64,000 nucleotides of DNA from Actinospineispora eucalypti (GCA_014208095.1 JACHMT010000001.1:2542001-2606000), one strand, 5' to 3'; positions 33,878-42,654 are shown, counted from the first letter of the stretch. A program made the numbers and translations. Notes: a model not told the origin generated them from the letters alone.

Positions 33878-34710
33878 AGCGTGTCCTGAGGCGTGTCCTG
33901 AGGGGTGTCCGAATGCAGGTCGGCGCGGGGGGTTCCGGGATGGTTGCGGTTGTATGCCCGGACCAGTTCCGTATAGGCGACGTAGGAGTCGTCCGAAGGT
34001 CGGTGCGCCGCCAGCCAGGACAATCGGTGGGACACCTCGAGATAGATGTGGTCGATGATTTCCGCCGTCCCGCGACCGGCCTGGAAATGGGCGCGCCGGC
34101 AATGTCCCAGCATCCTGGACTCGTGTATGTCACCGCCGTCCGTGCGGGGTCGTGCGGCGTAGCGCGGGCCGTTCCCCTGGAAATAGGACTCCACCCTGAC
34201 CAGGCTCGGTAGGAAGCGCTCGTGAATGATTTCCCGGGTGCTCCTCGCCGGGTCCGCCCCGTCTCGGTAGGGCGCGAAGCCGTCGTTCAGCCGGCGCATC
34301 TCGTCGGGGGTGTAGCTGGACATCTCGGGTGTTCCGCCCACCGAGACCATGCGGGCGGTGAGCTGATCGGCCGCCGGCAGCCGCGTGGCGTCTCCGGTGT
34401 ACACGGAAAGCAATATGTCCCAGGTGTTCAGCCACCAGAACTCGAACTGGGACCTGACCTGTTCGACGTTGGGGATCGGTATGTGTCCGCGCGGGAGGCG
34501 GCGCGTCCGGATGCGTTCGGTGAGTTCGGCGCGGATGGCCGGATCGATCGATACGCCACGTTCCCGGAGTTGCCGGGCATAACACTCGATGAAATGCACC
34601 TGGAGGGCCTGGTCGCCCTGCGCCTGTCGAAAGGACTCGTACAGCAGCGCCTGAATTTGACGGCGGAAATCCGACTTTTCCGGGCGTGCGACAGCATCGA
34701 TGGTGAGCAC
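33874..34710 (-). CDS. Hypothetical protein, unrecognised family
   Basis: A 278-residue soluble protein that I do not recognise. It is predominantly helical, with aromatic-rich stretches (QFEFWWLNTWDILLSVYTGD) and a C-terminal DTPQDTPQDTL repeat. The GTG at 34710 follows GGAGA by four bases and is preferred to a GTG at 34773, which has no such site. The codon use is less GC-biased than that of its neighbours (AAT, ATA and TCG codons occur), which suggests later acquisition. It is convergent with azlCD and overlaps azlD by four bases. Confidence 0.65.
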   Translation of the reverse strand: MLTIDAVARPEKSDFRRQIQALLYESFRQAQGDQALQVHFIECYARQLRERGVSIDPAIRAELTERIRTRRLPRGHIPIPNVEQVRSQFEFWWLNTWDILLSVYTGDATRLPAADQLTARMVSVGGTPEMSSYTPDEMRRLNDGFAPYRDGADPARSTREIIHERFLPSLVRVESYFQGNGPRYAARPRTDGGDIHESRMLGHCRRAHFQAGRGTAEIIDHIYLEVSHRLSWLAAHRPSDDSYVAYTELVRAYNRNHPGTPRADLHSDTPQDTPQDTL

Positions 34711-34959
34711 GGGGTCTCCGGTCCAACTGCACCGTCGGGGGAGCGAGGGTCGCCGAGCAGGCGCCCGAGCCACCTGCGCCCCCTCGGTTCAGGTGGTTCG
34801 TGCGGATGCAACTTCTTTGCCCAGGCTACGACGTCACAGGCCGGTGGTCCACACCTTGTTGAGCATCAGCTCAACTATTTGCGAAATGTCCACCCTCGGT
34901 CCGGCTGCCGCTTCCTGACCGGGCATGATCACCGGCCGTGACGCGACGTGGCATTTGGT

Positions 34960-35859
34960 TCACCCCGCCAGCAACATCGCCGTCGGTACCGCGATCAGGG
35001 CCAGTGCGGCCAGCCGGGGCAGGGCCCGGGCCGCCATCGAGGGCGGCGTCGGATGCGCGGCCAGCCGGCGCAGGCGGGCGGCGGTCGCGGCGGAGAACGA
35101 GGTGAGCGTGGCACTCCGGTCGGCGCTGCCGCCGAGCCGGCACAGCGCGCCGGCCAGCGGTGCCCGGCCCAGGGTGGCCCGGGCGACGTCGTCCGCGCGC
35201 ATCTCCACCAGCGCGGCCACCGCCGCCTGTGCGCGGGCCATGCCCGGCACCCAGGGTGCCGTGGCGCCCCACGCGACGAACGGCAGCACCACCAGGTCGT
35301 GCCGTTCCCGCAGGTGCGCGCGCTCGTGGGTGAGCACGGCGTCCAGTTCGGCCGGGGTCAGGGCGGCCAGTGCGCCCTCGCTGACCACCAGCCGGGACCG
35401 GGGGCCGGGCAGGCAGTAGGCCACCGGCAGGGGATGGGCGAGCACGCGGGCGCCGGCCATGGACGGCCACGGCGTGGTCAGCACGTCCAGCAGGTCGCGG
35501 TGGCGGCGGCGGGCGCGGGTGGTGCGCCAGAAGGCCAGGGTGAGCACGCCGAGCAGGCGCGCGGCCAGCGCGGCGGTCAGGATTAGGGCGAACCAGTGCG
35601 CCAGGCCCAGGTCGGCCGGCCAGCGGGGGTCGTCCAGCATGCGGAACGCGGCGGCGGGCAGTGACCCGCCGAGCGGGGCGAGCCCGAACGTCAGGCCCGC
35701 GCCGAGCAGCGCCAGGCCGCCGGCCAGGCCGACCGCCTGCCAGAGCAGCAGCGCCCCGATCGGGTCCCGCGCCGGCCAGCGGGCGGCGGCCAGTGCCCGG
35801 CTCACCGGCTCGGCGAGCAGCACGCCGAGTACGAGCAGGGTGGCGGCGAGAGCGGTCAC
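34960..35859 (-). CDS. M56-family metallopeptidase (BlaR1-like)
   Basis: The 299-residue membrane protein has zinc-protease motif HERAH at residues 178-182 between membrane spans, as in BlaR1/MecR1 antirepressor proteases. Spans are near residues 1-20, 33-60 and 85-110, with a further one at the C-terminus. It lacks the extracellular penicillin-binding sensor domain of true BlaR1. It is coupled to a BlaI-like repressor (four-base overlap) that it probably cleaves in response to an unknown signal. Confidence 0.88.
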   Translation of the reverse strand: MTALAATLLVLGVLLAEPVSRALAAARWPARDPIGALLLWQAVGLAGGLALLGAGLTFGLAPLGGSLPAAAFRMLDDPRWPADLGLAHWFALILTAALAARLLGVLTLAFWRTTRARRRHRDLLDVLTTPWPSMAGARVLAHPLPVAYCLPGPRSRLVVSEGALAALTPAELDAVLTHERAHLRERHDLVVLPFVAWGATAPWVPGMARAQAAVAALVEMRADDVARATLGRAPLAGALCRLGGSADRSATLTSFSAATAARLRRLAAHPTPPSMAARALPRLAALALIAVPTAMLLAG

Positions 35860-36194
35860 CGCAGCAGGTCGCGCAGCGCGGCCTGCTCGTCCGGCGGCAT
35901 GGCGCCGAGGAACCTGGCCAGCACCGCGCCCCGGTCGGGCGCGCCGTCCAGTGCGTCGCGCATCAGCGCCGCGATGTGGTCCTCCCGGGTGCCGGCGGCG
36001 TGGTAGCGGTGCGCCCGGCCGTCCCGTTCGCGGGCCACCAGGCCCTTGCGTTCCAGCCGGCCGAGCACGGTGAGCACGGTGGTCGTGGCCAGGTCGCGCT
36101 CGGCCAGCGCGTCCTGCACGTCGCGCGCGGTGCGCGCCGCCGGCGCGGCCCAGAGCACCTCCATGACCGCGCGTTCCAGCTCGCCCAGCGCCAC
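35856..36194 (-). CDS. BlaI/MecI-family transcriptional repressor
   Basis: The 112-residue winged-helix protein has GELERAVMEVLWAAPAARTARDV, TVLTVLGRLERKGLV and REDHIAALMRDAL, the classical BlaI/MecI/CopY layout. It overlaps the M56 peptidase gene by four bases. Two 17-bp dyads just upstream, between it and cydA, are likely binding sites for this repressor, so it may control both itself and cydAB. Confidence 0.9.
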   Translation of the reverse strand: MALGELERAVMEVLWAAPAARTARDVQDALAERDLATTTVLTVLGRLERKGLVARERDGRAHRYHAAGTREDHIAALMRDALDGAPDRGAVLARFLGAMPPDEQAALRDLLR

Positions 36195-36231
36195 TGTTCC
36201 CTCTCCTTACCGCCCGGGGTGATCGGCGTCA

Positions 36232-36248
36232 TTCTACAAGAAGTAGAA
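36232..36248. promoter_or_regulatory. BlaI-type operator 1
   Basis: TTCTACAAGAAGTAGAA is a dyad of TTCTAC and GTAGAA around five bases. The BlaI family binds dyads built on TAC and GTA. A second copy lies one base downstream. Confidence 0.7.
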
Positions 36249-36249
36249 G

Positions 36250-36266
36250 TTCTACAAAGCGTAGAA
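36250..36266. promoter_or_regulatory. BlaI-type operator 2, adjacent to cydA
   Basis: TTCTACAAAGCGTAGAA is a second TTCTAC-N5-GTAGAA dyad, 15 bases before the cydA GTG. It sits two bases before TAAGGT (36268-36273), which could be the -10 of cydA. Repressor binding would block cydAB. Confidence 0.7.
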
Positions 36267-36280
36267 GTAAGGTCGGAAGC

Positions 36281-37606
36281 GTGATCGACGACCTGACCGC
36301 CGCCCGGGAACAGATGGCCCTGTCCCTCAGCTTCCACATCGTGTTCGCGGTGCTCGGCGTGGGCATGCCCTGGCTGATGCTGGCCGCCGAGTGGCGCGGG
36401 CTGCGCACCGGCGACGCGCGCTGGACCGCGCTGGCCCGGCGCTGGTCGAAGGCCGTGGCGGTGCTGTTCGCGGTCGGCGCGGTATCCGGCACGGTGCTCT
36501 CGATCGAGTTCGGGCTGCTCTGGCCGACGTTCATGGAGCGGTTCGGCGCGGCGATCGGGCTGTCCTTCACGCTGGAGTCCTTCGCGTTCTTCATCGAGGC
36601 GATCTTCCTGGCGCTCTACCTCTACGGCTGGGAGCGCCTGTCCCCGACCGTGCACCTGCTCTGCGCGGTGCCGGTGGCGCTGGGCGGGATGGCGTCCGCC
36701 CTGTTCGTGACCACCGCGAACGCCTGGATGAACGGTCCGGTCGGCCTGATCACCGGGCCGGACGGCCGGCTGGTCGCCACCGAGCCGCTCGGGCCGTTCC
36801 TGGCCTCGACCGCGGCTCCGCAGCTGGCGCACATGGGGCTGGCCGCGCTGCTCTGCACCGGCCTCGCGGTGGCCGCCGTGTACGCCGTGGCGATGCTGCG
36901 CGACCCGGCCAAACGGGACGGCTACCACCGCCGGGGACTGGCCGCCGGCGCGACCCTGGGCCTGGTCACCGCGCCGTTGCAGGTGCTGGTGGGGGACTGG
37001 GCGACCCGGGCGGTCGCCGAGTACCAGCCGGCCAAGTTCGCCGCGATGGAGGGCGTCACCCGGACCCAGGACGGCGCGCCCTTCCACGCCGGGCCGTTCG
37101 AGATCCCCCGGCTGCTGTCGGTGCTGCTGTACTTCGACCCGAACGCCCGCGTGGTCGGCATGGACGCCATCCCGCCACCGGACCGCCCGCCGGCCGCGAT
37201 CACCCACCTGTCCTTCCAGGTCATGGTCGGCATCGGCACCGCGCTGCTGGCGCTCGCCGCGTGGGCGGCGTGGCTGTACTGGCGGCACTACCGCCGGGGC
37301 GCGGCGCACCCGGGGACGCGGCGGGGCTTCCTGCTGGCCATGGCGCTGGCCGGGCCGGCCCCGTTCGTCGCCCTGCTGGCCGGCTGGATCGTGACCGAGG
37401 TGGGCCGCCAGCCGTGGATCGTCTACCGGGTGATGCGCACCCCCGAGGCGCTGACCACGCAGACCGGCCTGGCCACCTATCTCTACGCGACCATCGCGGT
37501 CTACCTGGCGCTGTCCGTCGGGCTGGTGGCCATCCTGCGCCGGATCGCCCGGGGGCCGACCCCGGCCGACCCCGCGCCGGCGCGCGCCGAGGAGGTGCCG
37601 GCATGA
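36281..37606 (+). CDS. cydA: Cytochrome bd ubiquinol oxidase, subunit I
   Basis: The 441-residue subunit I carries the hemes of the bd quinol oxidase. It has the N-terminal heme ligand region around H19 (LSFHIVFAVLGVGMPW), LESFAFFIEAIFLALYLYGW, and the GRQPW motif in VTEVGRQPWIVYRVMRT. The quinol loop is short, as usual in actinobacteria. It starts with GTG; GGAAG lies too close to the codon, so a leaderless start after TAAGGT is possible. It overlaps cydB by four bases. No cydCD genes follow in the window. Confidence 0.95.
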   Translation: MIDDLTAAREQMALSLSFHIVFAVLGVGMPWLMLAAEWRGLRTGDARWTALARRWSKAVAVLFAVGAVSGTVLSIEFGLLWPTFMERFGAAIGLSFTLESFAFFIEAIFLALYLYGWERLSPTVHLLCAVPVALGGMASALFVTTANAWMNGPVGLITGPDGRLVATEPLGPFLASTAAPQLAHMGLAALLCTGLAVAAVYAVAMLRDPAKRDGYHRRGLAAGATLGLVTAPLQVLVGDWATRAVAEYQPAKFAAMEGVTRTQDGAPFHAGPFEIPRLLSVLLYFDPNARVVGMDAIPPPDRPPAAITHLSFQVMVGIGTALLALAAWAAWLYWRHYRRGAAHPGTRRGFLLAMALAGPAPFVALLAGWIVTEVGRQPWIVYRVMRTPEALTTQTGLATYLYATIAVYLALSVGLVAILRRIARGPTPADPAPARAEEVPA

Positions 37607-38586
37607 CCGCCATCGACGGGCTCGGCGCGCTGGTCCTGCTCGGGCTCACCGCGTACGCGGTGCTCGGCGGTGCGGACTTCGGCGCCGGCCTGTGGGACCT
37701 GAGCCGGAACCGGGCGCAGCGCGACCTGGTGGCCCGGGCGATGGCCCCGGTCTGGGAGGCCAACCACGTGTGGCTGATCTTCGTGGTGATCACCCTGTTC
37801 ACCGCGTTCCCCGGTGCCTTCGGGGTGCTGTCCCGGGTGCTGGTGGGGCCGGTGTCGCTGGCGTTGCTGGGCATCGTGCTGCGCGGGGCGGCTTTCGTGT
37901 TCCGCCAGTACGGGGCGCCGTACGGCGGCGCGCCGGTGCGCGGCACCGCGCTGTGGGGCCGGGTGTTCGCGGCGTCCTCGCTGGTCACCCCGTTCGCGTT
38001 GGGCGCGGCCGCCGGTGCGCTGACCGGTGGCGAGCTGCGGGTCGACGGCTCGGCCGGCCTGCTCGTGCCCTACCTACGGCCGCTGCCGCTGGTCGCCGGG
38101 CTGCTCGCGGTGGCCTGCTGCGGCTACCTGGCGGCCGTCTACCTCAGCCGGGACGCGGAGCGGATCGGATCGGCCGGGTTGGTGGCCCGGTTCCGGCGGC
38201 GGGCGCTGGTCACCGGTGTGGTGGCCGGCGGGCTGGCGCTCGCCGCGCTTCCGCTGCTCCCGGCGGGCATGGCCGGTGAGCTGCGTGGGGTCGGGCTGCC
38301 GGCGGTCGCGGTGTCCGCCACCGGAGGCATCGTCGGCCTGCTGCTGCTCTGGCGGCGGCATCACTCGCTGGCGCGCGTGGCGGCGGCCGCCGCGCCGGCC
38401 GGCCTGCTCGGCGGCTGGGCGCTGGCCATGCACCCCTGGGTGCTGCCCGGCCAGGTCGCGCTGGCCGAGTCGGCGGCGCCACCGGTGATCGCCGGCCCGG
38501 TGCTGGCCATCCTGCTCACCGGGTTGGTGATTGTCGCGCCGTGCTACGTATTCATGTTGCGCGTGCTGCGCACCCGCAACCCGTGA
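37603..38586 (+). CDS. cydB: Cytochrome bd ubiquinol oxidase, subunit II
   Basis: The 327-residue membrane protein has the CydB features GGADFGAGLWDL near the N-terminus, MAPVWEANHVWLIFVVITLFTAFP, and FRQYGAP. It pairs with CydA. The ATG overlaps the cydA stop (ATGA); a longer upstream frame is a shadow. The stop codon lies inside a 44-bp perfect palindrome that probably terminates both this operon and the convergent EF-G2 gene. Confidence 0.95.
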   Translation: MTAIDGLGALVLLGLTAYAVLGGADFGAGLWDLSRNRAQRDLVARAMAPVWEANHVWLIFVVITLFTAFPGAFGVLSRVLVGPVSLALLGIVLRGAAFVFRQYGAPYGGAPVRGTALWGRVFAASSLVTPFALGAAAGALTGGELRVDGSAGLLVPYLRPLPLVAGLLAVACCGYLAAVYLSRDAERIGSAGLVARFRRRALVTGVVAGGLALAALPLLPAGMAGELRGVGLPAVAVSATGGIVGLLLLWRRHHSLARVAAAAAPAGLLGGWALAMHPWVLPGQVALAESAAPPVIAGPVLAILLTGLVIVAPCYVFMLRVLRTRNP

Positions 38587-38624
38587 GTGATTTGTGTGGC
38601 TATAGCCACACAAATCACTCACGG
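38581..38624. terminator. 44-bp perfect palindrome between cydB and EF-G2 gene
   Basis: The arms 38581-38602 and 38603-38624 are exact 22-base inverted repeats (outer part CCGTGAGTGATTTGTG) with no spacer. It includes the cydB stop and lies between convergent genes, so a bidirectional terminator is likely. Confidence 0.75.
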
Positions 38625-38634
38625 GCCCAGAGCC

Positions 38635-40755
38635 TCAGCTCCGGACGTGCTGCGGCGCCGGGTCGTAGCGGGCGAACCGGCGGGTGAAGGTGGCCGTGCC
38701 GGAGGTCATCGCGCGCAGGTCCACCGCGTAGCGCAGCAGTTCCGCCGCCGGCACCTCGGCGCGTACCAGGGTTCGCCCGGTGGCGCCCGGGATGCTCTCG
38801 TCCACGTCAGTGCCCAGCACCCGGCCGCGCCGGGACGAGAGGTCGCCGAGCACCGTGCCCAGGTGCTCGTCCGGGATGCGCACGCTCACCTCGTCCACCG
38901 GTTCCAGCAGCAGCGTGCCGCAGGACGCCGCCGCCTCGCGCAGGGCCAGCGCGCCGGCCGTCTGGAACGCCGCGTCGGAGGAGTCCACGCTGTGCGCCTT
39001 GCCGTCCACCAGGGTGAACCGGACGTCCACCACAGGGCAGCCCTCGGTGAGGCCGCGCTCCATCTGGGCGCGCACGCCCTTCTCCACGCTGGGGATGTAG
39101 TTGGTCGGCACCGAGCCGCCGACGACCTTGGACACGAACTCGAAGCCGGAGCCGCGGGGCAGCGGCTCCACCTCCACGTGCACCACGGCGAACTGGCCGT
39201 GCCCGCCGGACTGCTTCACGTGCCGCCCGGTGGCCTTGCCCGCCTTGGCCAGCGTCTCCCGCATGGCCACCCGCACCGGCTCGGTGTCCACCTCGGCGCC
39301 GCCGGCTCGCAGCCGGGAGAGGATCACGTCGGCGTGGGCCTCGCCCATGCACCAGAGCACCATCTGGTGGGTCTCCTGGTTGCGTTCCAGGCGCAGCGTC
39401 GGGTCCGAGGCGACCAACCGCGCCAACGTCTTGACCAGCGCGTCCTCGTCACCCCGGCTGTGCGCGACCACGGCGACGGGCAACAGCGGTTCGGGTAGCC
39501 GCCACGGGGCGAGCAGCAGCGGATGGTCGGTGGCCGAGACGGTGTCCCCGGTCTCGGCGGTGCCCAGCTTGGTCAGCGCGCAGATGTCCCCGGCGACACA
39601 GCTGGACACCTCGCGCAGGTTGGCGCCGAGCGGGGAGTAGATGTGCGCCAGGCGTTCGTCGCCGTCGTGCACGTGTTCCTCGTCGGCCTCGGCCCGGCTC
39701 CCGTTCTCGCCCCAGCCGTGGCCGGAGATGTGCACACTGCGTTCCGGGCGCAGCGTTCCGGAGAACACCCGGACCAGGGATACCCGGCCGACGTAGGCGT
39801 CGGCGGAGGTGCGCACCACCTCGGCGGCCAGCGGGCCGTCCGGGTCGGCGGTGAGTGGCTCATGGGCCGCGCCGTCCACCCCGCTGACCGTGGGCAGCAG
39901 GTGCTCGACCGGGGACGGGAAGCCGCCGACGACCAGTTCGAGCAGCTCGGGCAGGCCGGTTCCGGAGGAGGCACACACCGGTACCACGGGATGGAAGCTG
40001 CCCCGGGCGACGGCCTTCTCCAGGTCGGTGACCAGTGTTCCGGTGTCGATCTCCTCACCCTCGAGGTAGCGCTCCATGAGCGACTCGTCCTCGCTCTCCG
40101 CGATGATCCCCTCGATGAGGTCGTTGCGCGCCTGGTCGGCGCCCTCCGGCGGGTCGGCTGTCTGGCCCCCAACGGTGCGGGACAGCAGGCCGTACAGCCC
40201 GGTCAGCGCGCCGCCGTCGCGCACGGGTAAGTAGAGCGGCAGCACCCCGGCGCCGAAGGCGTCCTGACAGCCGCCGATCTCGCCCTCCAGGTCCGCGCGC
40301 TGGTGGTCGCAGCGGGCCACCACCACGGCGCGCGGCATGCCGACGGCCGCGCACTCCGCCCACAGGCCGACGGTGGCCGCGTCCACCCCTTCCGAGGCGC
40401 AGACCACGAACAGCGCCGCGTCGGCCGCGCGCAGTCCGGCCCGCACCTCGCCGACGAAGTCGCCGTAGCCGGGGGTATCGATGAGGTTGATCTTCACGTT
40501 CCCGTGTTTCAGCGGGGCGACGGAGAGGGCGACCGAGCGCTGCTGGCGGACGGCGGCCGGGTCGTGGTCGCAGACCGTGCTCCCGTCGCCGATCGTGCCG
40601 GCCCGGGGGATCACGCCGGCGGAGGTGAGGAGGGCTTCGACCAGGGTGGTCTTCCCGGACCCGGACGGGCCGACCAGGACCACGTTCCGGATCGCGGTCG
40701 GACTGTCCGCCACGATCGCCCCGGATCCCTGGCCGGCGTCAGCTCTGACTGCCAT
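38635..40755 (-). CDS. EF-G2-like translational GTPase
   Basis: The 706-residue protein has the full EF-G domain order. G1 is GPSGSGKTTL (near residues 29-38) and G3 is DTPGYGD. The EF-G domain IV/V segments (VKQSGGHGQFAVVHVEVEPL, SVEKGVRAQMERG) are also visible. The G4 motif is unusual: VVARCDHQRAD in place of the NKxD consensus. The switch region before DTPGYGD (RQQRSVALSVAPL) is also divergent. It belongs to the EF-G2/FusA2-type group of actinobacteria, whose members do not replace EF-G. Its ribosome site (GGAGGTGG) lies 6-13 bases before ATG. Confidence 0.9.
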   Translation of the reverse strand: MAVRADAGQGSGAIVADSPTAIRNVVLVGPSGSGKTTLVEALLTSAGVIPRAGTIGDGSTVCDHDPAAVRQQRSVALSVAPLKHGNVKINLIDTPGYGDFVGEVRAGLRAADAALFVVCASEGVDAATVGLWAECAAVGMPRAVVVARCDHQRADLEGEIGGCQDAFGAGVLPLYLPVRDGGALTGLYGLLSRTVGGQTADPPEGADQARNDLIEGIIAESEDESLMERYLEGEEIDTGTLVTDLEKAVARGSFHPVVPVCASSGTGLPELLELVVGGFPSPVEHLLPTVSGVDGAAHEPLTADPDGPLAAEVVRTSADAYVGRVSLVRVFSGTLRPERSVHISGHGWGENGSRAEADEEHVHDGDERLAHIYSPLGANLREVSSCVAGDICALTKLGTAETGDTVSATDHPLLLAPWRLPEPLLPVAVVAHSRGDEDALVKTLARLVASDPTLRLERNQETHQMVLWCMGEAHADVILSRLRAGGAEVDTEPVRVAMRETLAKAGKATGRHVKQSGGHGQFAVVHVEVEPLPRGSGFEFVSKVVGGSVPTNYIPSVEKGVRAQMERGLTEGCPVVDVRFTLVDGKAHSVDSSDAAFQTAGALALREAAASCGTLLLEPVDEVSVRIPDEHLGTVLGDLSSRRGRVLGTDVDESIPGATGRTLVRAEVPAAELLRYAVDLRAMTSGTATFTRRFARYDPAPQHVRS

Positions 40756-40868
40756 GAGAAACCACCTCCGTCTACCTTTCGGCTACCCCTCCTCGTTGTG
40801 TGTCCGATCCCACACCTGATGGGTGATGTGTACAAGGGCACGACAGTGGCTGATTGTGATAAAAGCGC
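40756..40868. promoter_or_regulatory. Intergenic region between ECF42 gene and EF-G2 gene
   Basis: This 113-base gap contains the promoter and leader of the EF-G2-like gene on the minus strand. A small dyad GTGTGGGATCGGACACAC (in minus orientation) precedes the ribosome site. No clear -35/-10 pair is visible. Confidence 0.35.
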
Positions 40869-42191
40869 TCACCCGTCGTCGCGGGCGCGCCGCAGGAAGG
40901 CCCGCTCGGCGGCGTTGCCGGTGCGGGCGATGGCTTCGTCGTAGGCTTCGGCCGCCTCTTCATGGCGGCCCAGCCGGCGCAGCAGGTCGGCCCGGATGGC
41001 GTGACGCAGGTGGTAGCCCTCCAGGTCCAGCGCGTCCACCAGCGGCAGCGCGGCGGCCGGGCCGTGCACCTCGGCCACCGCCACCGCCCGGTTCAGCGCC
41101 GCCACCGGGCTGGGTGCGACGGTCAGGAGCTGGTCGTAGAGCGCCAGGATCTGCGCCCAGTCGGTCGGCCCGGCCTCCGGCGCGTCCGTGTGCACCGCGT
41201 TGATCGCCGCCTGGATCTGGTACGGCCCCGGCCGGCCCCGGCGCAGGCAGCGCCGCACCAGCTCCCGCCCCTCGTCCACCAGCCTCGGGTCCCACCGGCC
41301 GCGGTCCTGGTCGGCCAGCCGGACCAGCTCGCCGCCCGGACCGGTGCGGGCGGGCCGGCGGGCCTCGATGAGCAGCATCAACGCCAGCAGTCCGACGGCC
41401 TCCGGCTCGTCCGGCATCAGTGCGGCCAGCAGGCGGCCCAGCCGGATCGCCTCCGCACACAGCTCCGCCCGCACAAGTTCCTCACCCGAGCTGGCTGTGT
41501 ACCCCTCGTTGAAGATCAGGTAGATCACGGCCAGCACGGTGCGCAGGCGGTCCGGCAGGTCGGAGTCGGTGGGCACCCGGTAGGGGATCCGCGCGCGCTT
41601 GATCTTGCCCTTGGCCCGGACCAGCCGCTGTGCCATGGCCGGCTCGGCGACCAGGAAGGCGCGCGCGATCTCCGCCGTGCTCAGCCCGCCGAGCAGGCGC
41701 AGGGTCAGCGCCACCTGACTGGCCGGAGCCAGCGCGGGGTGGCAGCAGGTGAAGATGAGCCGCAGCCGGTCGTCGGGCACCGCGTGCTCCTCTTCTCCCT
41801 CACCTGGCGCGGCGTGCAGCCGCGCGGCCTGCGCCTGCCGGTCCTCGCGGGACGACTCCCGGCGCAGCCGGTCGATGGCCCGGTTGCGGGCGGTGGTGAT
41901 GATCCAGCCGGCCGGGCGCGGCGGTGGCCCTTCCACCGGCCACCGCCGCACCGCTTCGGCGAACGCCTCCTGGACGGATTCCTCGGCGAGGTCGATGTCC
42001 CCGAACGAGCCCACCAGCACGGACACCGCACGCCCGTGCTCCTCACGGAACATCCGCGCGATCCGTTCCCGGGCGGACGCAGACACTTCCCGGGCCGGCT
42101 CGGGCACTTCCCGGGCCGACTCAGGCACCTCCGGGGTCGACTCAGGCAATTCCCGGGCCGGCTCGGGCACCTCCGGGACGGATTCAGGCAC
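40869..42191 (-). CDS. ECF sigma factor, ECF42 type with C-terminal TPR-like domain
   Basis: The 440-residue protein has sigma region 2 ([43 protein letters not shown], near residues 42-85), region 4 ([35 protein letters not shown]) and a 200-residue C-terminal helical TPR-like domain that ends with repeated A/L-rich helices. This combination and the adjacent DGPF gene define ECF42 factors. The N-terminus has an unusual acidic heptad-like repeat. It starts with GTG and overlaps the DGPF gene by eight bases. ECF42 factors are controlled by their own C-terminal domain rather than by an anti-sigma factor. Confidence 0.92.
   Translation of the reverse strand: MPESVPEVPEPARELPESTPEVPESAREVPEPAREVSASARERIARMFREEHGRAVSVLVGSFGDIDLAEESVQEAFAEAVRRWPVEGPPPRPAGWIITTARNRAIDRLRRESSREDRQAQAARLHAAPGEGEEEHAVPDDRLRLIFTCCHPALAPASQVALTLRLLGGLSTAEIARAFLVAEPAMAQRLVRAKGKIKRARIPYRVPTDSDLPDRLRTVLAVIYLIFNEGYTASSGEELVRAELCAEAIRLGRLLAALMPDEPEAVGLLALMLLIEARRPARTGPGGELVRLADQDRGRWDPRLVDEGRELVRRCLRRGRPGPYQIQAAINAVHTDAPEAGPTDWAQILALYDQLLTVAPSPVAALNRAVAVAEVHGPAAALPLVDALDLEGYHLRHAIRADLLRRLGRHEEAAEAYDEAIARTGNAAERAFLRRARDDG
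42070..42191. repeat. 21-bp tandem repeats at the sigma factor N-terminus
   Basis: About five 21-bp units, such as the one at 42109-42129, encode seven-residue repeats of the form PESxxEV or PEPAREV at residues 2-36 of the sigma factor. The units are in frame. The repeats precede sigma region 2 and are not a usual part of ECF42 proteins. Confidence 0.8.
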
Positions 42192-42564
42192 CCGGGCCGG
42201 GGCCGCAGGCGCGTTCCGACTCGTCGATCATCGGCCGCACCTCGACAGAGAGGGAGCGCAGCGCCCCGGCGATCCGGCGCCCCCAGCGCAGCGCCTCATC
42301 CAGGTCGGCGGCCTCGATCACGCTGAACCCGCCGAGATGCTCCTTGCCCTCGGTGAACGGGCCGTCGGTGAGCAGCACCTCGCCGTCCTTGGCGTGCAGC
42401 GTGGTCGCCGTGCTCGGCTCGCACAGGCCGGCCGCGAACAACCACTTGCCCGAGTTCCGCAGCTCGGTGTTCACCGCCTCCACGTCCGCCATGATCGGCT
42501 CCAGGACCTCGGGCGGCGGGGGCGGGCCGTCCGGCTGGTAGATGCTCACCAGGTACCGCGTCAT
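42184..42564 (-). CDS. YCII-family DGPF protein
   Basis: The 126-residue protein has the DGPF motif in [16 protein letters not shown] (residues 65-80) and the YCII-like ferredoxin fold (VSIYQPD...). DGPF genes are the known partners and targets of ECF42 sigma factors. It lies upstream of the sigma factor and overlaps it by eight bases. Its promoter at 42598-42624 carries a TGTCGA -35 element, so it and the sigma gene are probably autoregulated. The biochemical function of DGPF proteins is unknown. Confidence 0.9.
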   Translation of the reverse strand: MTRYLVSIYQPDGPPPPPEVLEPIMADVEAVNTELRNSGKWLFAAGLCEPSTATTLHAKDGEVLLTDGPFTEGKEHLGGFSVIEAADLDEALRWGRRIAGALRSLSVEVRPMIDESERACGPGPGA

Positions 42565-42597
42565 CGTCTCCTCCTTCGGTGGTTCCTACACCGCCTA

Positions 42598-42624
42598 TAC
42601 GAACGGGGAGCGCCGCCATCGACA
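42598..42624 (-). promoter_or_regulatory. ECF42-type promoter of the DGPF-sigma operon
   Basis: On the minus strand TGTCGA (42624-42619) is followed after 17 bases by CGTA (42601-42598). TGTCGA as the -35 is the published ECF42 signature. The start of the DGPF gene is 34 bases further downstream. Confidence 0.7.
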
Positions 42625-42654
42625 CCGGCGGCGGGGATTTCCCCGGACCGAAAG

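Noticed and set aside
34960..36194. Beta-lactam resistance system
   Set aside because: No beta-lactamase gene or penicillin-sensing domain is present; the linked genes encode cytochrome bd oxidase.
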